A DNA stretch of 64,000 nucleotides from Eubacterium sp. OM08-24 (GCF_003438075.1 NZ_QSTA01000001.1:124001-188000), one strand, 5' to 3'; counted from the stretch's first letter, positions 1-10,968 are shown. Numbers and translations: made by a program. The notes: generated by a model from the sequence alone, not told the origin.

Positions 1-2
1 TT

Positions 3-1250
3 ATTGAAACAGCGGACGAGCTAAATGCAAATCAAGTCAGCGTTGCTGAAAAAATTGGCGTTACTGCCGGTGCATCTACTCCGGCAAGGATAATAAAGGA
101 GGTACTGGATACAATGAGTGAAATTAAATCCGGTGTAACAAATGGTGAAGAATCTTTTGAGGCATTGCTTGAGGAATCCCTCAAAAACTTAAATACAAAT
201 GAGAGGGTAATGGGTACAGTGCTCAGCATTGCGCCTAACGAGGTTCAGGTTGATGTCGGCAGAAAGCAGACAGGTTTTATTCCTGCAAACGAGCTTTCTA
301 ACGATCCTAACGCTAAGCCGGAGGATATCGTAAAGGTTGGCGATGAGATCGAACTTCTTATTATGAAGACAAACGATCAGGAAGGCACAATTATGCTTTC
401 TAAGCGCAGAGTAGACGCAGCTAAGGGCTGGGAAATTCTTGAGTCTAAGGTTGACTCACAGGAAATTCTTACAGGTAAGGTTACAGAGGCTGTTAAGGGC
501 GGCGTAATCGTTATTTACAACGACGTAAGAGTATTTATCCCTGCATCACAGGCAACAGCTACTCGTGAAGAGAGCCTTGAGGATCTCGTAGGTAAGGAAG
601 TTCAGTTCAGACTTATTGAGGTTTCACAGCGTGGCAGAAGAAAGAGAGCTATCGGCTCAATCAGAAGCGTACTTAAGGAGCAGAGAGCTGCTCAGCGTGA
701 GGAGTTCTGGAAGAACTGCGAAATCGGCAAGCGCTACACAGGCGTTGTTAAGTCACTTACAAGCTACGGCGCATTTGTTGACCTTGGCGGCGTATTTGGT
801 ATGATCCACATTTCTGAGCTTTCTTGGACACACATCAAGCACCCAAGCGAGGTTGTTAATGTAGGTGATACTGTTGAGGTTTATGTAAAGGACATCAACG
901 AGGAAACAAAGAAGATTTCTCTCGGCTTTAAGAACGCTGACGAAAATCCATGGGAAATCCTCAAGAATCAGTATCCTGAGGGCACAGTTGTTAAGGCTAC
1001 AATCGTTGGTCTTACATCATTCGGTGCTTTTGCAAACATCATTCCCGGTATTGATGGTCTTATCCACATTTCTCAGATTGCTAACAAGAGAATAGAAAAG
1101 CCCGCTGATGTACTTTCAGTTGGCGAAACAGTAGAAGCTAAGATTACTGCTATTGACTTCGACAAGAAGCGTGTAAGCCTTTCAATGCGTGCACTCCTTC
1201 CTGAGGACGAGCAGGCTCCTGCTGAGGCTGCTGAAGAGGTTGCTGAATAA
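3..1250 (+). CDS. rpsA: C-terminal part of IspH-ribosomal protein S1 fusion (left end cut)
   Basis: The frame is open from the window edge and runs through the ATG at 114 without a stop. Residues encoded before that ATG include ETADEL and [16 protein letters not shown], the C-terminal signature of IspH (4-hydroxy-3-methylbut-2-enyl diphosphate reductase, last step of the MEP isoprenoid pathway). The rest holds four consecutive S1 RNA-binding OB folds (approximate residues 29-100, 115-185, 205-275 and 290-360 counted from the 114 ATG); the last two carry the typical GAFV/GAFA and MIHIS/LIHIS motifs. Bifunctional IspH-S1 proteins are known in Clostridia, so 114 is probably an internal Met and not the start. 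The acidic Ala/Glu-rich tail is usual for S1 proteins. Confidence 0.9.
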   Translation: METADELNANQVSVAEKIGVTAGASTPARIIKEVLDTMSEIKSGVTNGEESFEALLEESLKNLNTNERVMGTVLSIAPNEVQVDVGRKQTGFIPANELSNDPNAKPEDIVKVGDEIELLIMKTNDQEGTIMLSKRRVDAAKGWEILESKVDSQEILTGKVTEAVKGGVIVIYNDVRVFIPASQATATREESLEDLVGKEVQFRLIEVSQRGRRKRAIGSIRSVLKEQRAAQREEFWKNCEIGKRYTGVVKSLTSYGAFVDLGGVFGMIHISELSWTHIKHPSEVVNVGDTVEVYVKDINEETKKISLGFKNADENPWEILKNQYPEGTVVKATIVGLTSFGAFANIIPGIDGLIHISQIANKRIEKPADVLSVGETVEAKITAIDFDKKRVSLSMRALLPEDEQAPAEAAEEVAE

Positions 1251-1263
1251 TTTGTTACTAAAC

Positions 1264-1293
1264 AGGGCATTCCATTAAAGGGATGCCCTTTTG
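1264..1293 (+). terminator. Rho-independent terminator after the S1 fusion
   Basis: AGGGCATTCC and GGGATGCCCT form a stem with a 6-nt loop followed by TTTTG, 13 bases after the stop codon. Confidence 0.8.
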
Positions 1294-1326
1294 TTCTATA
1301 AAATAACCGCAAAGGAGCGATGAAAA

Positions 1327-1902
1327 ATGACTCCAAAAGAAGAATTTATTGAAATTTATACAAAGTACATAACACGAAACGGTGCGGATGAACTGCTTGA
1401 ATGGCTCAAGCGCACAGACTTTTTTACTGCGCCTGCAAGTACAAAATATCATTGTGCCTGCGAGGGCGGACTTGTAATGCACTCGGTAAGCGTGTTCAAT
1501 ACCATGATGGAAAAACACTATGACGAGGAAACCGACAATATCGAGAGCTTTGCCATTTGCGGACTTTTGCACGATTTGTGCAAGGCTCAGTTTTACAAGG
1601 TATCCTCAAGAAATGTTAAGAACGAGCAGACAGGTGCGTGGGAAAAAGTACCTTATTATGCAATAGACGATCAATTTCCGTACGGTCATGGCGAAAAGTC
1701 AGTATTTTTGATTGAACGCAAAATGCATCTAAAAATTGATGAGGCAATGGCAATCCGTTGGCATATGGGAGAATTTGGCGACAAAAACAGCAATTCAATC
1801 TCACTTGCCTACGAGCGTTATCCGCTTGCCGTAAAGCTCCACCTTGCCGACCTTGAATCAACATATTTGAAAGAAAAGGGAACATCGGCAGTAAATAAGT
1901 AA
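1327..1902 (+). CDS. HD-domain hydrolase
   Basis: 191-residue soluble protein with an HD-type metal-dependent phosphohydrolase fold: a first His in MHSVSVFN, the HD pair in GLLHDLCKAQ, and a later conserved His segment IRWHMGEFG. HD proteins of this size hydrolyse phosphate esters of nucleotides or similar substrates, but the substrate cannot be read from the sequence. The ATG has an upstream AAAGGAG ribosome binding site. The gene stands alone between the S1 fusion terminator and ligA. Confidence 0.75.
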   Translation: MTPKEEFIEIYTKYITRNGADELLEWLKRTDFFTAPASTKYHCACEGGLVMHSVSVFNTMMEKHYDEETDNIESFAICGLLHDLCKAQFYKVSSRNVKNEQTGAWEKVPYYAIDDQFPYGHGEKSVFLIERKMHLKIDEAMAIRWHMGEFGDKNSNSISLAYERYPLAVKLHLADLESTYLKEKGTSAVNK

Positions 1903-1961
1903 TTTTTATTTTACTTTATAAGCAAAATACTATATTTAATTATGCTTACAAATCAATTTAA

Positions 1962-3974
<2,013 letters not shown>

Positions 3975-4032
3975 AGTGTGTGAAATGGGGTTGCATTATT
4001 CTTGTGATTTCTTTTTGGAGGCGAAATACCAT

Positions 4033-4323
4033 ATGAGTGATTATTTGTCCGTTTCAGCGGCTATTAACAAAGCAATGAAAGCTCCTTGTTCTGCTCAAAT
4101 AAGAAAAATCATTAATAAAGAGTGTGATTCTGGTAATCTTATTAAATCATTTGATAAGATCTCTTTGAACAACGATGAAAGCTACTATATGCTTTTGTTT
4201 TGTAAAAAGTCAATTTATTCATATCCTAACATAAGAGTTTTGCACAAAAAAAGCGGTGATATTTACCAAGCGCTTGCATTAGTTGATGAAAATGGATGTG
4301 TTGAAATTCGTTTTAACTACTGA
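4033..4323 (+). CDS. Small protein of unknown function
   Basis: The frame is open from 3976, but GGAGGCG at 4017-4022 points to the ATG at 4033, giving about 96 residues. I do not recognise the family. The protein is soluble, mixed alpha/beta in appearance, with no signal peptide or membrane segment; it is Lys- and Ser-rich in the middle and ends EIRFNY. It begins 58 bases after ligA. A short dyad (TTTGTCG at 4370 with CGACAAA at 4380) follows but lacks a T tract. Confidence 0.5.
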   Translation: MSDYLSVSAAINKAMKAPCSAQIRKIINKECDSGNLIKSFDKISLNNDESYYMLLFCKKSIYSYPNIRVLHKKSGDIYQALALVDENGCVEIRFNY

Positions 4324-4499
4324 ATAAAAATAATTATAATCGCAATATGTTGGAGAATAAAAATTCAAATTTGTCGCACCGACAAATACAGAAAACAGCA
4401 TAATATTCATAAATTTTCAGTCTGCTAAATTATTTGCAGAACAGCAAATCAACCCTTCAAAACTTTCCCGCTTTACAAAACCAAACCAAAGCAAAAAAT

Positions 4500-4535
4500 C
4501 CATCGGGTGAAATTTCCCGATGGATTTTTATTTTT
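4500..4535. terminator. Bidirectional terminator
   Basis: CCATCGGG (4500-4507) pairs with CCCGATGG (4515-4522). A T-rich run follows on the plus strand and an A-rich run precedes it, so it can stop transcription from both the 4033 gene and the minus-strand NEAT-like gene. Confidence 0.85.
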
Positions 4536-4559
4536 CTGTTTGCCGATTTAGCTGTTTAA

Positions 4560-5495
4560 TTATTTAGCAAAGTAGTTGATTGTAAAGTCTACTGTACCTG
4601 TGTATTCACCGGCAGATGCAGGCTCGCCTGTTACTGTTACCTTACCGTTGAGGTTGTCGCCTGTTTTTGTAAGGTTGCCTGCTGCGAGTTCATTTGTAAA
4701 AGCAAGGCTGTCCTTTCCGTTTGAAAGTGAGCCGTTCTCGTTGGCTGTTAATGTAACATATGCGTTCTCAGGCAATACAAACTTTTTAGCCTGTACTGAG
4801 TAGTTAGCGGTCTTTGTATCTGTGTCAACTGTAATCTCGGCAGGAATGCTAACCTCGTAGCCCTCCTCAACATTGTACTTTACAGTTGCACTCTGTGAAG
4901 ATGTTTTGTCGGCTGTTTTAATTTTTGCGGCACTGCTCCAATCAACAGTGAGAGTTGCGGCATATTTTGCGCTGTCACTGCCGCCAAACTGTACGCCCAT
5001 AACATTACTGTTTACATACATACCAAGGTTGTATGTATCGGCAATAGAAGATACTGTAAATGAGATTGACTCTACATAATTAACACTCTCATTCTTTGAA
5101 TTGAGCGCTGTGTCTGTGCTTAATTTGTAGCTGTCAACTGCTTTCCACTCTGAACCGTCTTTGTAATTAAGAACTGCTCCGTCAGCCGATGCGTCTACAA
5201 AAGTATCGCAAGTAACGCTGTAAATTGTAACACTGCTCTTTGTAAAGCTAAGGTCAAACTTTGCTGTGCCGTCCTCGTTTACTGTTACCTCTGTCTTTGT
5301 GAGGAGAGGCTTACCAAATTCAACACCGTCCATTGCTGTTACATAGCAAGAAAGGTCTGAATTAACAGTGTATTTTCCTGCCTCAAGTGTCTGAGTTTCT
5401 GCGGCAAATGCACTTATTCCAAGTGAAGATGCCATCATAACAGCGGCTGTGCATACAGCGGCAATTTTTCCCGTTCTGAATTTTGTATTATGCAT
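4560..5495 (-). CDS. Secreted NEAT-like surface protein
   Basis: 311 residues with a clear signal peptide (about 1-31, ending SAFAAE). Residues 35-190 form a beta-rich domain with GKYTVNSDLSCYV, FTKSSVTIYSVTCDTF and YVNSNVMGVQFG, closely related to the domain in the 6530-7429 protein. The layout resembles NEAT domains of haem/iron uptake, but the classical YxxxY haem motif is not evident, so the assignment is tentative. A second domain (about 205-311) has the pattern YEVSIPAEI ... GTVDFTINY common in clostridial surface proteins. There is no sortase motif or C-terminal anchor. AAAGGAG precedes the ATG. It is the last gene of the minus-strand iron-type locus. Confidence 0.6.
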   Translation of the reverse strand: MHNTKFRTGKIAAVCTAAVMMASSLGISAFAAETQTLEAGKYTVNSDLSCYVTAMDGVEFGKPLLTKTEVTVNEDGTAKFDLSFTKSSVTIYSVTCDTFVDASADGAVLNYKDGSEWKAVDSYKLSTDTALNSKNESVNYVESISFTVSSIADTYNLGMYVNSNVMGVQFGGSDSAKYAATLTVDWSSAAKIKTADKTSSQSATVKYNVEEGYEVSIPAEITVDTDTKTANYSVQAKKFVLPENAYVTLTANENGSLSNGKDSLAFTNELAAGNLTKTGDNLNGKVTVTGEPASAGEYTGTVDFTINYFAK

Positions 5496-5567
5496 TATTA
5501 ATGCACTCCTTTCTGCACTTTCAGTGCCATAAAATATTTATGTAATATCACTGTACTGACAGTAATG

Positions 5568-6533
5568 TTACTGCAAATTTATTATTCCGCAATAAGCTTT
5601 ATAGGTACATTTGCTCCGTTTAGGGGAGTGTAGTTTCCGTCTGTTGTGTATGTGCTGTAATGGACAGTTTAGGTAATCAAGTAACTCTTTCCGATCAAGC
5701 GTTGCGCTCATACCGAAATACTTTGAGGGGAGATAAACGATATTGTCATTCTTTATGGCATCGTAATACTGCCATGCAGAATTTGACTTAAATTCCTCTT
5801 TCATATATTTAAAAGCACTTTCCTCGTTATAATGAGCAAACACCATTATAATATCGGGCTTTCTCTGCACTATATCTTCGGGGTTTATTGAAACAAAGCC
5901 GTTCTCATCTCCGCTTGTGTCCTTTCTGTAAACATTCTTTCCGCCTGCAAGCTCCACAAGGTTGCCCACATAGGAATTTTCTGTTGCCACAAGATAAAAG
6001 CCGTCTGGGAAAGCCATCAAAATCAAAACGCTTTTTTCTGCACTGTCTGTCTTGTACTCAGCCATATAGCTGTTGTAGTCATCTATAAGTTTTTCAGCCT
6101 GCGGTTTTCTGTCGAGCAATTCGCCCAGTGAATTTATTGCGTCGTACATTCCCTGCACACTGCTTAGGTCAAGAAAAGCCGAGCTGAGTCCTGCCGAGGT
6201 ATAATTCTGAGAAAGCGAGCTTTCGAGCGACTTTGGCGAAAGCACCATATCGGGCGATACCGATTTGATTTTTTCGTAATCGGGTGTCATAGGCGAGCCA
6301 ATCGTGGGCAGATCTTTATATCTTTCGGGCATATTCTCCGTAGCTGTTTCGGGAACCGCCACTACATTATCGTACTCAAGTTTGTCAAGAATTTGGCATA
6401 TTGCAACAGAAGTAGGGGTAATTTTCTGATTGCTTGCAGAGCCGCTGTTTTCTGCCACACCGCTTGAGGCACAACCGCAAAAACCTGCTGTAATTATTGC
6501 CGATAATACAACCGATATAATCTTTTTTATCAT
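5568..6533 (-). CDS. Iron/haem/cobalamin-type ABC substrate-binding lipoprotein, frameshifted near its end
   Basis: Periplasmic-binding-protein family (BtuF/FhuD/FepB type) that would deliver a chelated metal to an ABC importer. An N-terminal lipoprotein-like signal ends FCGC. Family features include YKDLPTIGSPMTPDYEKI, KSVSPDMVLSP and QRKPDIIMVF. The last about 30 residues (from NCPLQHIHNRR) look unlike protein; a neighbouring frame from about 5655 to the stop at 5582-5584 reads YSTYTTDGNYTPLNGANVP then IKLIAE, so one base seems gained or lost around 5655-5675. The start ATG overlaps the stop of the upstream NEAT-like gene (ATGA), implying translational coupling. No permease or ATPase is adjacent. 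Confidence 0.75.
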   Translation of the reverse strand: MIKKIISVVLSAIITAGFCGCASSGVAENSGSASNQKITPTSVAICQILDKLEYDNVVAVPETATENMPERYKDLPTIGSPMTPDYEKIKSVSPDMVLSPKSLESSLSQNYTSAGLSSAFLDLSSVQGMYDAINSLGELLDRKPQAEKLIDDYNSYMAEYKTDSAEKSVLILMAFPDGFYLVATENSYVGNLVELAGGKNVYRKDTSGDENGFVSINPEDIVQRKPDIIMVFAHYNEESAFKYMKEEFKSNSAWQYYDAIKNDNIVYLPSKYFGMSATLDRKELLDYLNCPLQHIHNRRKLHSPKRSKCTYKAYCGIINLQ

Positions 6534-7429
6534 TTATTATCACGCTTTCTTTTGAATTTACTGCTGATTATAAGTATAATTCCTGCAATTATAATAACTG
6601 CGGCTATGGCAGTCATTAGCCAAAGCAACGGCATATTAAGGTAAGCTGTGTAGCTTTCGCTTGTTTTGTCTGCGCTCTCGTTCTCACCGTTTGCATAGTG
6701 AATGTTCAAGCCGTTTTTTTCCACAACCGTATCACTCTTTTTGTACTCGACAACCACCTCTGTGGTTGCCTGCACCGCTTTTGTTTCCTTTGGCAGTGTT
6801 TCGTATTGCTCAGTCTGCTCAGTGCCTGCGCTTTCCGCTTTCAGACTGTTTCTGTCAACTGTTAGTGTGGCAGGGTATCCGTCACTTCCGCCTGTACCAA
6901 ACTGAACACCCATAACATTGCTGTTTACATAAACGGTAAGCTCGTATGTATCTCTTACACTCTCAATCGGAAAAGAAATCGAAGTAACATAGTGTACCTC
7001 TTCACTTTTTGAATTGAGAGCCGTATCGTCACTCAGTGTGTATTCCATCGAATCGGTTTGCAGGTTTCCGTCATCGTCATAAATACCTATCGTTCCGTTT
7101 TTAATTCCGCCTTTGCTGTCCTCTGTTGTCGGTGACGGGTCAATAAAAGTATCGCAGGTTATATTGTAGATTGTTACACTGCTTTTCGTGAAATTCAAAG
7201 TCATTGTTTTTTTGCCGTTTGTGTCAACCTTAATTGTTGAGCCTGTTAATAACGGTGCTCCAAATTCAATACCGCCCATTGCGTTTACATAACAGCTTAG
7301 TGTTGCGTCAACACTGTATGTACCCTCGGATAAATTTTCCGTTTCAAGTGCAAATGTATTGAAAGAAAGGATAATTGTCAAAATAACGCACAGCACAGCG
7401 GAGCCTATAATTTTGCTCATCTTCCTCAT
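6530..7429 (-). CDS. Membrane-anchored NEAT-like surface protein
   Basis: The frame extends upstream to 7495, but GGAGG at 7437-7441 marks the ATG at 7429 (about 299 residues). Signal peptide, then a domain paralogous to the 4560-5495 protein: shared GxEFGxPLLT, NFTKSSVTIYNITCDTF, DTALNSK and YVNSNVMGVQFG. A Thr/Glu-rich linker follows, then a C-terminal transmembrane helix and a KFKRKRDNK positive tail, so it should be fixed to the cell membrane facing outward. First gene of the locus, behind two GTTAG-N6-CTAAC boxes. Iron or haem capture is inferred from the domain resemblance, the substrate-binding neighbour and the operators. Confidence 0.6.
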   Translation of the reverse strand: MRKMSKIIGSAVLCVILTIILSFNTFALETENLSEGTYSVDATLSCYVNAMGGIEFGAPLLTGSTIKVDTNGKKTMTLNFTKSSVTIYNITCDTFIDPSPTTEDSKGGIKNGTIGIYDDDGNLQTDSMEYTLSDDTALNSKSEEVHYVTSISFPIESVRDTYELTVYVNSNVMGVQFGTGGSDGYPATLTVDRNSLKAESAGTEQTEQYETLPKETKAVQATTEVVVEYKKSDTVVEKNGLNIHYANGENESADKTSESYTAYLNMPLLWLMTAIAAVIIIAGIILIISSKFKRKRDNK

Positions 7430-7450
7430 ATGTTTTCCTCCGATATAACA

Positions 7451-7466
7451 GTTAGCTATAACTAAC
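7451..7466. promoter_or_regulatory. Iron-type operator box 1 (GTTAG-N6-CTAAC)
   Basis: GTTAGCTATAACTAAC is symmetric except for one base pair. It lies 22 bases upstream of the ATG of the membrane-anchored NEAT-like gene. The same 16-bp architecture occurs before feoA and feoB. It resembles DtxR/IdeR-family operators more than Fur boxes. Confidence 0.6.
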
Positions 7467-7482
7467 CTTATTTTAAAAATAT

Positions 7483-7515
7483 ATATCGGGTACAATTACT
7501 CAGTAAACCCGATAT
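7483..7515. promoter_or_regulatory. 33-bp dyad between the two operator boxes
   Basis: ATATCGGGT (7483-7491) and ACCCGATAT (7507-7515) are perfect 9-bp inverted arms separated by 15 bases, located between operator boxes 1 and 2. It may be a second regulator site or a leader hairpin. Confidence 0.45.
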
Positions 7516-7528
7516 GAAGTCACAAATA

Positions 7529-7544
7529 GTTAGTTTAAACTAAC
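7529..7544. promoter_or_regulatory. Iron-type operator box 2 (perfect palindrome)
   Basis: GTTAGTTTAAACTAAC is a perfect 16-bp palindrome 100 bases upstream of the NEAT-like start codon. Together with box 1 it brackets the likely minus-strand promoter area. Confidence 0.6.
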
Positions 7545-7826
7545 TTGACTGCTTTAAAAAATTCCGTCCTGCGGAATTACGATTAGGATTGTAACACATA
7601 ATTTTTAAAATTGCAATAGCAAACCGGAAGTTTTTTCAAAATATTTTTAAATTAAATTGCGCAATATCAAAGTAGTAAAGCAAGATTTTAAAAGTGGTGT
7701 TATATTAAATGTTGGGGTAATCAAATAAGATTACAAATTTTATCAAGCCAAAAAGCCTTCCATTCAAGTAGAAGCCTTGATAACTATGTTCTTAACCCCA
7801 ACTATTGACAAAGAACCGAAAAACAA
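7545..7826. other. Intergenic stretch, little recognisable
   Basis: Between operator box 2 and the terminator of the dockerin gene I see only a small hairpin (ATTCCG-TCCTG-CGGAAT, 7561-7577) and AT-rich sequence. No supported gene. Confidence 0.4.
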
Positions 7827-7860
7827 AATAAGCACCCTGCTATTTGCAAAGATGCTTATT
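7827..7860 (-). terminator. Terminator of the dockerin transglutaminase gene
   Basis: Read on the minus strand, AATAAGCA pairs with TGCTTATT and is followed by TTGTTTTT, 16 bases after the stop codon at 7876. Confidence 0.75.
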
Positions 7861-7875
7861 TGTCGTTACTTAATT

Positions 7876-9373
7876 TTATACATTTCCGTCTGCCATATAG
7901 GTTTGAATTGCTGTTATGTCATTCACAGTAATGTAGCCGTCCTTGTCAAAGTCGGCGCATTTAATCTGATTTTCGGTGTAAACTTCCATTTCAACAAGGT
8001 ACTTCTGAATAGAGGTTGCGTCTGTAATGTCAATCTGACCGTCGCCCGTTACATCGCCGAGCATAAAATCGTCAAAGTCCTTACATTCGCCAAAGTATGT
8101 GAGCGTGGTTTTTTCGTTAGGTGTAGACGAAAGCGCAACATAAATTTTGCCGTCAATCACTCTCATTCCGTAGCTTTCCTTGTCGGAACTGATTTTGCCG
8201 AGTGAGTCGGTTTCGCCTGTCTTAGTATTGAGATAATAAACACTGCTTGGAGTGTTGTAGTATAGAACACCGTCTTTCATATCAAGTCCTGCAAAGCCGT
8301 CAAGCCAATAGCCGGTTTCGCTCGCTTTCCAATAATCACCGATTGTTTTAACAACCTCTGCACTGTCAGCCTCTAAATTGTATTTTACAAGGCTTTTCTT
8401 GTATTTGCTGTTGTATGAATTTGAAATCGCATAGTAACTGCCGTCATCATCTATGCACATTTTAGTGTTAAATTCGTGGAAAAGGCTTTTGTCATATTTT
8501 GAGTTGTCGGCACTGTATGAGCTTACATAGTCATAGTGCGGCTGTCTGTTGTTTGTAGCTATTGCAATTTCGTCATCGCTCAGCAGAAAATATGTGTGGC
8601 TTACAAGACCGTTGTTGTCGGGTACTGGATCATCCCATGTAATGTCAACATTATAGTAAGAGCCGTCAATACATACCTTATTCCACGCATGAACCATTGC
8701 CGAAGAATTTACAATGTCGCTGTCTATGCCCACAAGTGAGAGCAAATATGAATAAGCGGCGGTGTATCCCTCGCAGGTTGACTCCTTATTTACAAGTGCA
8801 TCGTATGCGTCACATGACCTTGTCGAAAATTCATCTCCGAGTCCGTACTCACATTCAAGCGCAATCTCATCGTGAAGTGTAAGCGCTTTTTGATAATCCG
8901 TCATATTGTTGCTTAGCTTTGCAAGATATTTTTTGCATTCGGCGTTAAATTTATCTGTCATCTGTTCGGTTGTACTTTCGTCATAGCGGTAAATCGGAAT
9001 AACGGAATTTATATAGGTAATGCCGTCGGAGGATTTTTTGGTGGTCATATAGTAGTTGTTGTTGTCCACATAAAAGAAAAGCGGATTTTTCTTTAGAGCC
9101 ACAGCGTAAGCGTTGCCGATATTATCGGTTTGAATTTTGTAGTTAAATATATTTATACTGCTTGCGTGATTTGCCAAGCCGTTGGCAATGGCATCACAAG
9201 CCTCGGCATTTTTATCGTAAAAAGCCTTGTTATATGTAATAGTTCCTGTCTGATTTAAAGGTGTATCAGCAGGGGTAGATACCGCAGACGCAGAAACAGC
9301 GCTTGCGCCCAAAAATGATTGTTCCCGTTAAAGCAAGTGCAAATGTCTTTTTAATAATATTAGCCTTTTTCAT
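7876..9373 (-). CDS. Secreted transglutaminase-like protein with dockerin, frame broken in the signal peptide
   Basis: The uninterrupted frame (7876-9312, 478 residues) lacks a normal start. An ATG at 9373 with GGGAG at 9382-9386 begins MKKANIIKKTFALALTGTII in another frame. Removing one T from the run at 9313-9317 joins the two into a normal signal peptide ending LGASAVSASA. The body has a transglutaminase-like Cys-His-Asp triad: CEGYTAAY (Cys about 180 of the open frame), AMVHAWNKV (His 208), YNVDITWDD (Asp 223). The C terminus is a type I dockerin with two calcium-loop repeats (DVTGDGQIDITDATSIQ and DFDKDGYITVNDITAIQ), so the product should dock onto a cohesin scaffold outside the cell. 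Whether it is expressed depends on whether the extra T is real. Confidence 0.8.
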
Positions 9374-9520
9374 TATTTTCACTCCCTAATTTGTTGTTTA
9401 TAGCATTATAACATAGAAATAGCAACAATTCAATAATTATTTTGTAAAATATTAAAATTAAGTTCTTTTGCCTTGCTTGTCTGCATAGATATTAACAAAG
9501 CCAAGGAAAGGACGATTAAA

Positions 9521-10471
9521 ATGACAAGTCTAAACAATGAGGGCAGGTTTGTACTTGCTATTCGCTCACTCAGTCAGAATATTTATCAGAGAATTTTACC
9601 GCTTATGCCAAAATTTTGCGACACAGCTCAGGAGATACGATTGCGAGTAAACCGACCTGTCGCTATTGTTTGTCCCGACACTACATATTTTCTTACCGAA
9701 AAGGGCGGACTTACAAATGCCATACTTGACGGCTCAATGCTCACAGTCAGCCGTGGCGACCTTACGGATACTTTTCACAACATTTGCAATTACTCGGTGT
9801 ATTCAAAGCAGAGCGAAATAGTAAACGGCTTTGTAACAATGCATGGCGGTCACAGGGCAGGCATTTGCGGAACGGCAATTTGCGAGGGCGACAGGATAAT
9901 AAACATTCGTGACATTTCATCTATCAATATAAGAATAGCAAGAGAGCATAAGGAGTGCTCACGAAAAATTATAGACGCACTTAATCCCGATTTTGGCGGA
10001 GTGCTTATTTGCGGAGCGCCATGCTCAGGCAAAACAACGCTTTTGCGAGATATGGCGAGGATACTTTCGACCGAGTACGGCAAAAGAATATCGCTTATAG
10101 ATGAAAGGGGAGAGCTTGCAGGTACTTCGTCGGGTATTCTCCAAAATGACATAGGCTTGTGCGATGTTTTCGACCTTTACGATAAGCCGAGCGGAATTAT
10201 GCAGGCTATACGCAGTATGTCGCCCGATATTATAGTTTGTGACGAAATCGGCACGCAAAGGGATATTGATGCTATGGAGTATTCGGTAAATTCGGGTGTT
10301 TCCTTTATATCAACCTTGCATTGCTCAAGCATTGAGGAGCTTAGAAAGAAAGCAAATATCAAAAAGCTCCTTGCAGGCGGCGGCTTTAAAACACTTGTTT
10401 TTCTCGACAACAGAACAGCGGCGGGCAGGGTAATCAAGATTATAAAGGTCGGTGATGTGTTTGTTGATTAA
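9521..10471 (+). CDS. spoIIIAA: Stage III sporulation protein AA (ATPase)
   Basis: Secretion-type ATPase acting on the mother-cell side of the SpoIIIA-SpoIIQ channel between mother cell and forespore. Walker A GAPCSGKTT and Walker B IIVCDEIG are intact, followed by the RKKANIKKLL region. The frame is open from 9473, but AAAGGACGA just before the ATG at 9521 supports that start (316 residues). First gene of a complete eight-gene operon. In relatives the operon is transcribed by sigma-E in the mother cell; I could not place that promoter confidently. Confidence 0.95.
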   Translation: MTSLNNEGRFVLAIRSLSQNIYQRILPLMPKFCDTAQEIRLRVNRPVAIVCPDTTYFLTEKGGLTNAILDGSMLTVSRGDLTDTFHNICNYSVYSKQSEIVNGFVTMHGGHRAGICGTAICEGDRIINIRDISSINIRIAREHKECSRKIIDALNPDFGGVLICGAPCSGKTTLLRDMARILSTEYGKRISLIDERGELAGTSSGILQNDIGLCDVFDLYDKPSGIMQAIRSMSPDIIVCDEIGTQRDIDAMEYSVNSGVSFISTLHCSSIEELRKKANIKKLLAGGGFKTLVFLDNRTAAGRVIKIIKVGDVFVD

Positions 10472-10958
10472 AATAATCGGTTGTGCCTTGCTTGTAACGG
10501 CAACCACATTAATCGGCATAAAAAAGTCGCAGAGATTATACAGGCGCAGAGATTTTATAAATGACTTCCTTGTGTTTCTCGACTCACTCGCCACTAATAT
10601 TCGATACAGCGGTGACGAGCTTTCTGTAATTATTTCAAAGAGTGAAGATCCGTTCGGGAAAGCCGTATATGACTCTTACCGGAAAAGCGAGGGTTCGTTT
10701 TTTGAGAGGTGGAAAAAGGCAGTAATAAAAATTTCTGACGGATATTCACTAAAGCACGATGACAAACAGCTTTTGTGTTCGTTTGGTGAAAAGCTCGGTA
10801 TAACCGATGTTGAGGGACAGCTAAAGCACATTGAACTTTACAAAGGACTTGCAAAGGCGCACCTTGATGACAGCAAAAAAGACATAACCGAAAAGTCACG
10901 ATTATATAAAACAATGGGATTTTTTGTCGGTGCGGCTGTCGCACTTATTGTAATCTGA
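10455..10958 (+). CDS. spoIIIAB: Stage III sporulation protein AB
   Basis: About 167 residues: N-terminal hydrophobic helix (LIKIIGCALLVTATTLIGI), a helical body with RRRDFINDFLVFLDSLATNI, and a C-terminal membrane helix (GFFVGAAVALIVI). Size and layout match SpoIIIAB, related to GspF-type secretion platform proteins. It overlaps the 3' end of spoIIIAA by about 17 bases; the start could be this ATG or a nearby TTG. Confidence 0.9.
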   Translation: MCLLIKIIGCALLVTATTLIGIKKSQRLYRRRDFINDFLVFLDSLATNIRYSGDELSVIISKSEDPFGKAVYDSYRKSEGSFFERWKKAVIKISDGYSLKHDDKQLLCSFGEKLGITDVEGQLKHIELYKGLAKAHLDDSKKDITEKSRLYKTMGFFVGAAVALIVI

Positions 10959-10968
10959 AAGGATAGCT

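Noticed and set aside
7777..8205. 142-codon open frame on the plus strand
   Set aside because: Opposite the dockerin-coding 3' end of the transglutaminase gene; no domain, and it crosses that gene's terminator.
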